A DNA stretch of 64,000 nt from Chara braunii (Eukaryota > Streptophyta > Charophyceae > Charales > Characeae), in assembly GCA_003427395.1 (NCBI GenBank), contig BFEA01000053.1:2022527-2086526 (forward strand), given 5' to 3'. Position 1 is the first letter of the stretch. Each line of letters begins with the position of its first letter. The notes beneath the pieces were generated by a model. The model did not search any database. It saw only the letters and a list, made by a program, of their open reading frames with translations, and had not been told where the DNA came from. Positions 56,601 to 64,000 of this stretch are shown piece by piece. Made by a program: the position numbers and the translations under genes.

Positions 56601-59237
56601 ACACTCTACGACACTCTAAGACACTTTACTCTACTCTGCTGTACTCTACGATACTCTACTTTATTTTATTGTACTCTATGACACTCCACGCTACTCTACC
56701 GTACTCTACGATACTCTATGATATTGTCCTTTACTCTACTTTACAACACTCTATGACACTTTGCGCTACTCCACAACACTCTACGACAATCTTTTGTACT
56801 CTATGACACTCTACAACACTCTATAGCAGCCTACAAAACTCAACTCAACTCTTCTGTGTTCTACTCTGTACTCTACTCCAGTCTACTCTACTCTACGACA
56901 CTCTACTTTACGATACTCTACTCTATTATGCTCTACTTTACTCTGCTCTACGACACTCTACTCTACTCGACGATTCTCTATTCTACTCAACTTTACTTCA
57001 CTTCACCCACTCTACTCTACTGTACTCTATGTTACGATACTCTTTTGTACTCTACTCTAATCTACGACACTTTACTCTACTCTACGACACTGTACTCTAC
57101 TCTACGACACTCTATTCTACTCTACGACACTTTAAGACACTCTTCTTTACTCGACGACACTGTACTCTACTCTACTATACTCTAAGATATTATACTCTAC
57201 TCTATAACACTCTAGGATAATATACTCCACTCTACGACGTTGTAGTCTACTCTACTCAACGACACTCCATTTTATTCTACGACACTGTATGAAACTCTAC
57301 TCTACTCTAGCCTAATCTACGACACTCTAATCTACTCTGCGACACTCTACTCTACTCTATGACACCCTACGACACTCTATTCTACTCTACTCTGCAATGC
57401 TCTACTCAACTCTACTCTATGACACTCTACTATATTGTACTCTCCTTTACGAGACCCTACTCTACTCTACTCTACGATACCTCACGACACTCTACTCTAC
57501 TATACTCTACTCTACTGTAGTCTACTCTATTCTACTCTACTGTAGTCTACTCTACTCTACTCTACTCAACGACAATCTACTGTATTGTACTCTACACTCT
57601 ACAACACTCTACGAGACTGTTCTGTAATCTATGAAGGTCTACAACACACTACGACACTCTACACTACTGTACTGTACACGACTCTACTCTACAACACTCT
57701 TCTTTACTTTACGACATTTTACTCTATCGTACTCTACTCTACGCCACTATACGACACTCTACTTTACTCAACTCTACTCTACGACACGCTACTCTATTCT
57801 GCCCACTCTACTCTACTCTAGTCTACTACACTCTTCTCTACTACACTCGACTCTACTCTAAGAAAATCTAAAACACTCCGCTCTACTCTAAGAAACTCTA
57901 CTGCACTCTACTCTACTCTTCTCTACAACACTCTACTCTACTCTTCTTTACGACACTGTACTCTACTCTACTCTACTCTACTCTACTCTACAACACTCTA
58001 CTCCACAACACTCTTCTCTACGACACTTTACTCTACACTACTCTACGACACTCTAATCCACTCTAAGACACTCTAGGACACTGTACTTTACTCCACGATT
58101 CTGTACTCTACGACACTCTATGACACTCTACTCTACTCTACTCTACTCTACGACAGTCCACTTTATTCTACGAAACTATACTCTACGACACTTTACTCTA
58201 CTCTGCGGCACTCTACTCTAATCTATGACACTCTACTCTATTCTACTGTACGACATTCTACGCTATAACACCCTACTCTACTTTACTCTACTTTGTGACC
58301 CTCTACTTTACTCTACTCAACAACAATCTACTCTATGATACTCTACTTTTTTCAATGACAGTCTACTCTCCTTTACGACACTCTATGTAATCTACTCGAC
58401 GACACTCTACTCTACTCTATGAGACTCTACGACAATTTTCTCTTCGATACTCTACGACACTCGACTCTAGTCTACTCTTCGACACTCTACGACACTCTAC
58501 TCTACTCTACCACACTCTACGACACTGTACTTTACGACACTTTATGAGACTCTGTTCTACGATACTCTACTCTACTCTGCGACACTCCACTGTACTCTAC
58601 GACGCTCTATAACACGTTATTCTACTCTACTCTACGACACTCTACTCTACTTTACTCTACTTTGTGATACTCTACTTTGTGATATTCTACTCTACTCTAC
58701 TTTACTCTACTATACAACATTCTACTCTACTCTATTTTACTCTTCTGTACGACACCTTACTCTCCTCTACGACACTCTATTGTTATTTACTTGACCACAC
58801 TCAACTCTACTCTACTGTACTCTAATCAACTTTACTCCATTATACTCTACTTTACTCTTCTCTTCTTTACTCTACTCTACTCTATTCTACAACAATCTAA
58901 TCAATGACATTCTACTTTACGACACTCTACGACATTGTACAACAGTTTACACCACTATACTGTACTTTATAAAACTCTACTCTACGATGCTCTACGAAAC
59001 TCTATGCTACTACTTTATTGTACTTTACTCTACGACACTCTACTCTTCTCTACTCCATGACATTCTACTATACTTCATTCTACTTCACTTTACTCCACCC
59101 TACAATACGACACTCTACTCTACTCTACTCTACTTTACTCTACTCTTCTCTACTCTACTGTACTGTAGGACACTCTACGACATTCTACTCTACTATACTA
59201 TACTCTACTCTACTCTTCGACACTCTACAACACTCTT
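50660..59237. repeat. 8.6-kb pentanucleotide satellite (CTCTA with CGACA/TGACA variants), higher-order organised
   Basis: Almost every five-base block is CTCTA, CGACA, TGACA or a one-base variant. The 20-mer CTGTACTTTACTCCACGATT occurs at 50846-50865, 53861-53880 and 58081-58100 (spacings 3015 and 4220, both multiples of five) with similar text around each. GACTGTTCTGTAATCTATGA occurs at 53418-53437 and 57615-57634. Smaller duplications, for example two units of about 92 bp near 55515-55680, are nested inside. Open frames on the plus strand, up to 365 codons, are an arithmetic result: CTCTA repeats read as Leu-Tyr-Ser-Thr-Leu in all three frames, without stops, whereas the complement contains TAG in every 15 bases. 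Confidence 0.95.
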
Positions 59238-59811
59238 AACAATGGATTCGTGAAAACCAGAGAAACAAATAAAAACCAGAAAAATCCTATATACAGAAAA
59301 ACATCAATGGAACATAGCATTTTTTTAGAAGTAAAGGTCGATTTTGTACCGTTTCGTGCGCAAATGCCATCGAACCCCCCCTTAAAAATTAGTAGATATT
59401 TGAGACAGACAACAACGTGGAAAAAAAAAACCATTTTCGAGGAAAACAGGCGACTCCTACTCATGGCCGACGAAAAGATCTCCAATTTATGGAGATTTCA
59501 GTGCATGACGAAACGCCTAGTCGGTACTGTACATTGGAAGTAGTATTTTGTTTTAAAACAGAAGAGTCTTTTCCGGAACCAAATCCAAGGACGTAAAAAC
59601 TAACAGAAAACCTTGCAAGCCGAACAAACGGGTTGCTAATCCTCTTTCTTTGCACTCATAATACTAAGGAAATAGAAGGTTGAAAGCGAAGGTAGTAAAA
59701 AAACGGGATCCAGAGGAAAGCAAAAAACAGCCAACAACAACTGATTTCAAATCTCCAAAAGTTGTGGACAGCCGATTGATCAGATTCGACCGTCACGAAA
59801 ATTCAAGAACT
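59238..59811. other. Unassigned A-rich DNA
   Basis: Follows the satellite abruptly. A 97-codon frame (59250-59543) is lysine-rich without motif. No gene recognised. Confidence 0.45.
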
Positions 59812-61070
59812 TCCAAATACGACCTTATAGGCCTATAACGCGAATTTGCGCAAATTCATAAAAGAGCCGAATTTCGCGAAATTTGGAAGCGGCCCTTGAA
59901 AATTCTCTCGAAGTTCAAAAACTTTACTTTTCGAATTATAGACATATAACGAGTGTTTGAAAATGGACATAAGAATTTTAGTCCACAATCGGTCAAGTGT
60001 TTATAGTCCTATAAACGCAATGTTAAACATCACGGAAATTCAGCGAAATTCAAAAACGACCTTACAGGCCTATAACGCGAATTTTAGGAAAGTAGAAAAA
60101 GAGCATAATTTTAGTCCATTATCGGTCAAGTGTTTAAAGCCCTAAAAACGCAGTGTTAAAAGTCACAAAAATTCAACGAAATTCAAACACGACCTTGTAT
60201 GCCTTCAACGCGAATTTGAGGAAAGTCGAAAAATAACCTAGGTTACCAATGGTCCGGAGACCGGACGTCTCCACTGGACGTCTCCCCTGGACGTCCCCCC
60301 CCCCTGTCGTCCGGATTTCCGGACGACGCCTTTTTGGCAAAAAAAATAAAAATAAAAATAAAAAATTATGACAGTGTTACGCATGGCCTAGAGACCCCCC
60401 ACAAAAAATTTCAGATTTTTATGAGCATTTACTGATAGGGTGGTATTTGGGGGGGAAGGGGGGGGTAGAAGGGGTTTTGGTGGGGATAGGAGGGGTATAG
60501 ATGGGGAATGAATCTTTAAACATTTTTATTATTTATTCTACTGGCCCAAATAATCCAAAAATTTGGTGGCATACACCTAATGCAAGGTGGAAGCCACATG
60601 AATTTTTTTAATTTTTTTTTTATTTTTTTTTTCATACCCTGTCCGATCCGACGTCCAACCAGACGTCCGATCAACATCCCGGACGGTCAGGGGGGTCCCG
60701 GACGTCCGGCCCGGTAACCTTGAAAATAACATAATTTTGCGAGAATTTGAATTGACTCTTGACTGACATAAGATTTTTAGTCCGTAATCGGTGAAGTGTT
60801 TAAAGCCCTCTAAACGCAATGTTAAACGTCACAAAAATTCAATAAAATTCAAACACGACCTTAAAGGCCTATAACGTGAATTTGAGGAGAGTAGAAAAAT
60901 AACATAATTTCGCGAGAATTTGACATGGAGTTTGGCGAGCATAAGAATTTTAATCCGTAATCAATGAGGTGTTTGAAGCGCTTTAAACGCAATGTTGAAC
61001 GTCGTGAAAATTCAATGAAATTCAAACACGACCTTGTAGGCCTTTAACACGAATTTGCAGAAAGTAGAAA
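59812..61070. repeat. Tandem repeat, unit about 135-175 bp, interrupted by a MITE
   Basis: Blocks CACGACCTT(A/G)(T/C)AGGCCTATAACGCGAATTT, GAAAGTAGAAAAA, AGAATTTTAGTCC, AATCGGTCAAGTGTTTAAAG and AAACGCAATGTTAAACGTCAC recur in order at about 59820, 60056, 60189, 60854 and 61028. Subtracting the 485-bp insert at 60238-60722, spacing is about 130-240 bp. Similar words (AAAGTGTTATAGGGCT) appear in the repeats at 63280-63700, so the two arrays may be related. Confidence 0.8.
60238..60722. mobile_element. hAT-like MITE, copy 2 (CTAGGTTACC / CAAGGTTACC termini)
   Basis: 485 bp beginning CTAGGTTACCAATGGTCC and ending with a sequence whose reverse complement begins CAAGGTTACCGGG (9 of the first 10 shared). 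It is flanked by the exact 8-bp duplication AAAATAAC (60230-60237 and 60723-60730). It interrupts the tandem array, and uninterrupted units of the array supply the empty site. The outer thirds hold GGACGTC(C)/CCGGACG words, and the centre is poly(A)/A-T-rich plus a G-rich tract (60450-60500). Both ends correspond to copy 1 at 10241-10553 in opposite orientation. No coding capacity. Confidence 0.85.
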
Positions 61071-61274
61071 AAAAACATAATGTTGCGATAATTTGAATGA
61101 CAAACCGCAAATCGACAATTGTTCATGTGACAAATGTTTTGGTCAAAAAATGAATGAAAAACCGCAAATCGAAAAGCTGGAACCCAAACGGCAAATCGTG
61201 AGTCAATTTTCAAAATCTCAAAATTGTAAAGTGAAAAACCGCAAAGTACATTGGAAAAAATCGTGAAAACAAAA

Positions 61275-61466
61275 AGGTTGGCCACACGTGCCTGGCTGCG
61301 AACTGCGACCTACTGTTGTACAAATTTACAAGAATTTACAAGCCGCTAACGACTAAACTCAGATAACAAAGAGGTTGGTCACATGTGCCTGGTTGTGAAC
61401 TGTGACCTACTGTTGTACAAATTTACAAGAATTTACAAGTCGCTAACGACTAAACTTAGATAATTT
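61275..61466. repeat. 97-bp tandem duplication
   Basis: 61275-61371 and 61372-61466 share CTACTGTTGTACAAATTTAC, AGAATTTACAAG and GCTAACGACTAAAC. Differences are mostly C/T (GCC against GTC, CTGCGAACTGCG against TTGTGAACTGTG), the pattern expected when one copy lost methylated cytosines. Confidence 0.9.
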
Positions 61467-61684
61467 GTTGAACAGCGACAAAAGGAAACCCGGCCTAATG
61501 GGGAAGCAGAAATGACCTCGATCTCGATGACTCTCTGCCGACCTCCGAAGCAATCGGTTCCTAGAAGGTCTTCCTAGTGGACATCCTCCGTTGCCATTAA
61601 ATTCAACATCTAAGAGATCTTTTGTCTAGTCTGCGAGAAAAGGGTCCTGTCTGTTTTCAGTTGGAAGTTGTAACAAAGAACGCC
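61467..61684. other. 3' flank of the DUF7869-like gene
   Basis: Downstream of the minus-strand gene. I see no clear AATAAA-type poly(A) signal or other feature. Confidence 0.4.
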
Positions 61685-63201
61685 TCAGCTGCAGTCATAG
61701 ACGTCCTCGGAAGGCTCTCTCGTAATCTTTCCTTGAGGATTTGTCTTGAACTGAGGATAGTAACCCTCTCCTTTCTCACGTTGTGCAAACCAAGCAACTT
61801 TGAATCGTTTACCTGCTAGCAGCTCGACAACCTTGCCAATGTGGTAAGGTTTGCCTCTCTCTTCCTGCCCCGAACAAGCTCGTAATGTGATGAAAGTGTT
61901 GACCTCAAGATCGTCGTACTTTCCGTCTCTGTCCTCTCGAAACTGTCTTCTGTTGCGTGCGCCGATGTAGATGGGTCTCTCAGGAGGGAAAAGATCATCC
62001 CAGCTTTGATCAAAGCCATTAGCAATTGGTGGAACTTCTTCACCTCCTCTGCTGACATTAGCTGTTACAGAGGGCCACGTGAAAGGCTCTTTGAGGTTTG
62101 TTTCCTCAAGGTCGAGAGTTTCCTGCGTTGCTATGAACTTATTCCACCATTCAATGTTGTGATGTTGAGCGTAATGCGATAGAGCATGCACGTTGGCTTT
62201 CAAGGCGGCGATGGAAAGTACATCATCGTCAACCTTGAATTTCGAAGATCCTCCCGCTTTTCGATTACGGACACGACCTTCACTGCTGACGACCTTATCA
62301 CCCCTTTCGTCCTCATCCCGACAAGTAAGTCGATATCTTGCTTCCAAAGATCGGATTGCATGCTTTGGCGAAGCTTGAACTTGTCCTGTTGGCTCTCACT
62401 TGAAGATGTCCAGACCTTCTCTGTCGTTTGGCTGCCACTGCGAATTATGATACTGCTTGCTCCAAATGCGCATCTCCCCGTCATCGTTGCGCTTGATTCG
62501 GAAATGTTGTTTGAAGCTAATATCATTGACATTATGTAGATGATCCTGAACGTACAACTTCCACTCCATTGTTTCCATCATCTCCTCAACGTGCACGTCA
62601 TGATCTTGTGCTACCTTGTACGACTCCCTAATCACGTGTTGCAACTCAGGAAGATCGAACGCACCATGTGCAGATAGCTTTCTCGAGAAACAGCTGAACA
62701 TCTGGTCGATGTCCTCGTGCGTGTGACCTACAAGAAGAAAGTTTATCTTAACTTTACTAAACAATCTCATTTTCACCAAGAACACGATATATGACAACAC
62801 AAATTTGTTCTTGTTCTCTTTCGAAGTGTTATCAAGTGTAAAATACACGACTCTCAGAAATGGTACAGGAAGTTGATAAATTTGACGATGAAAAACAATT
62901 AGCATGCAATTAGAATCTGATTTGAAGTTGTCAAAGAAAACAGTTGCAGAGGCGTTCGATGAGAGTCTTAACACCTTAGCCCCAACCATGTGAACTTTCA
63001 CAAAGTTCTCTTTTTTTAGTTTCGAATCCTTTGGAACTCTAATGAAGTGTGGCAGTATAGTCTTGCTCTGATTCATCGCATCAATAATCATTGCGACATA
63101 CTCTGACGGATGACTTGAAACCTTGTGGCGATGCTTATTCAGTTTTTGTCTAGCTTCTGCTTGCATTAACCGGTGCTTCTCTAGTGCCTTGCCAAACATT
63201 T
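61685..63201 (-). CDS. DUF7869-like protein, 3' exon(s), with one in-frame stop or short intron
   Basis: The minus strand is open from 63201 to a TGA at 62396-62398 and again, in the same frame, from 62395 to a TGA at 61685. About 500 codons result. The first part holds blocks that I recognise as DUF7869: YVAMIIDAMNQSKTILPHF, VVYFTLDNTSKENKNKFVL and FLLVGHTHEDIDQMFSCFS. The three acidic centres (D of IIDAM, D of LDNTS, E/D of HEDID) are spaced like an RNase H-fold nuclease or transposase; that is inference. The second part has FPPERPIYIGARNRRQFRED and PYHIGKVVELLAGKRFKVAW. TTTTTTGCGCAG precedes the first ATG, a good splice acceptor at 63202, so this is an internal exon of a longer gene. The internal TGA overlaps a donor-like GTGAGA; an in-frame 63-nt intron would remove it but its acceptor is poor. 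The gene is either recently broken or spliced. Confidence 0.7.
62394..62401 (-). other. In-frame TGA overlapping a GTGAGA donor-like site
   Basis: Minus strand: AAG TGA GAG. The TGA (62398-62396) would terminate translation after DIFK. The overlapping GTGAGA could be a splice donor. An acceptor-like CAAG, 63 nt downstream, restores the frame but lacks a pyrimidine tract. Confidence 0.5.
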
Positions 63202-63800
63202 CTGCGCAAAAAATAAAACAAGCGGTTACTTTGTCAAAACACGTTCAAAAAAAGAGACAAAGCGCGATGAAGGGCCTTAAAATCGAAAACAATGATTAGA
63301 CAAAGTGTTATAGGGCTACAACTCAGGAAAGCCAGTCCACAAGTGTCGGGGCATCATAAAATTCAAAGTTTGGGCAAGGCAACGCGGACGTCACTAATAA
63401 TAAGAGCTTTAAAATCGAAGACGGCTAATAGATAAAGTGTTAAAGGACTTTTATTCTGAGAAGTCGAAAACGATTATTAGACAAAGTGTTATAGGGCTAT
63501 AACTCAAAAAAGTCAGTCCACAAGTGTCGTAGAATCTTCAATTCATTCTTCCCCAAAATTTTTGTTTTGATTGACTGAACGAGTTGGGGGAAGGCAATCC
63601 AGACGTCACGAAGACGATTATTAGATAAAGCCGTAAAGGCTTCAACTCTGCAAAGTCGAAGACGAATAAGAGACAAAGTGTTATAGGACTGTAACTGAGA
63701 CAAAGAGAAGACGTTTAACTATTTTTTTACCAAACTTTCTACTTTCATAAGAATCTTTCCCAGTTTGCGTTGACACTAGATTTATTTTTCTTTCTACACG
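63202..63800. repeat. Probable intron / upstream region containing diverged repeats of about 185 bp
   Basis: AGACAAAGTGTTATAGGGCT and its variants recur near 63298, 63480 and 63675, with AGATAAAGTGTTAAAGGACT near 63430 and AGATAAAGCCGTAAAGGCT near 63625. The spacings are about 180-192 bp within each series. Another shared block is CAGTCCACAAGTGTCG (63330, 63510). It lies upstream of the acceptor at 63202, so it may be intronic. Confidence 0.7.
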
Positions 63801-63810
63801 AAGAACGTTT

Positions 63811-63837
63811 AGAGAGAGAGAGAGAGAGAGAGAGAGG
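63811..63837. repeat. (AG)n microsatellite
   Basis: Short AG repeat followed by GAAGAAG-type text; the rest to 64000 shows nothing recognisable. Confidence 0.95.
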
Positions 63838-64000
63838 AAGAAGAAGAAGAAATAGGAGAGACGAAGAAGAGTTCCATGAGAATCCTTCCATAAATGTGCA
63901 AGTCACAGCCTCTACTTTCTGCAAAAACAACTTAAAGGGATATAATTCAAAACAATCAGTCGCGTTGTGGCAAACATCGAAGAATGAACACTTAGAGAGA

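Noticed and set aside
50660-59237. Long plus-strand open frames (up to 365 codons) with Leu-Tyr-Ser-Thr-Leu repeats
   Set aside because: A CTCTA repeat has no stop codon in any plus-strand frame and a TAG in every 15 bases of the minus strand, so the frames are an arithmetic result of the satellite.

Overview
The window is eukaryotic nuclear DNA from a plant-lineage genome and consists almost entirely of transposable elements and satellites. There are no operons, Shine-Dalgarno sites, rRNA or tRNA genes. The gypsy proteins carry chromodomain-like tails, the primer binding sites match plant initiator tRNA-Met, and a plastid ycf3 fragment is embedded in the sequence. The gag and pol style recalls the charophyte alga Chara braunii. 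That assignment is recognition from memory, not a search, and I hold it at about 0.6.

Layout. 1-5.4 kb: microsatellites, short tandem duplications and a decayed zinc-knuckle relic. 5.4-14.3 kb: element A, a complete but dead Ty3/gypsy element on the minus strand, with two LTRs, a CATAT target duplication, an initiator tRNA-Met PBS, a nested hAT-like MITE and a micro-inversion in its reverse transcriptase. 15.8-17.1 kb: element E, a 5' LTR with PBS and a short leader. 18.2-20.4 kb: a degenerate satellite of about 170 bp units. 23.33-23.72 kb: a plastid ycf3 fragment between 38-bp direct repeats. 25.3 kb: a small zinc-knuckle ORF. 26.0-30.5 kb: element D (gag and protease only), with gag split by a 1.5-kb hAT-like insertion. 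31.3-36.9 kb: element B, nearly complete gag-pol without recognised LTRs. 37.7-48.3 kb: element C, with 5' LTR, gag, pol and a truncated 3' LTR; pol is split by a second hAT-like element containing a 940-base gap, and the 3' LTR holds a poly(T)-bounded insertion. 49.1-50.66 kb: mixed tandem and inverted repeats. 50.66-59.24 kb: an 8.6-kb pentanucleotide satellite with kilobase-scale higher-order duplication. 59.8-61.1 kb: another tandem repeat, interrupted by a second copy of the MITE. 61.7-63.2 kb: the only plausible non-gypsy protein gene, a minus-strand DUF7869-like gene with a nucleolytic-fold-like acidic signature.

The best-supported unusual feature is a set of four hAT-like DNA insertions (10241-10553, 27597-29113, 43418-45057, 60238-60722). 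Each is bracketed by an 8-bp target duplication (three exact, one 7 of 8) and is rich in its own GC-centred palindrome near the ends. Two of them split gypsy genes so that removing the insert and one duplication copy rejoins the reading frame. Other patterns that cross element boundaries are arrays of a CCACRTCAGCA motif in gypsy LTRs and leaders, and a repeated splice-donor-like 11-mer antisense to the LTRs. None of the gypsy copies can encode an intact polyprotein.
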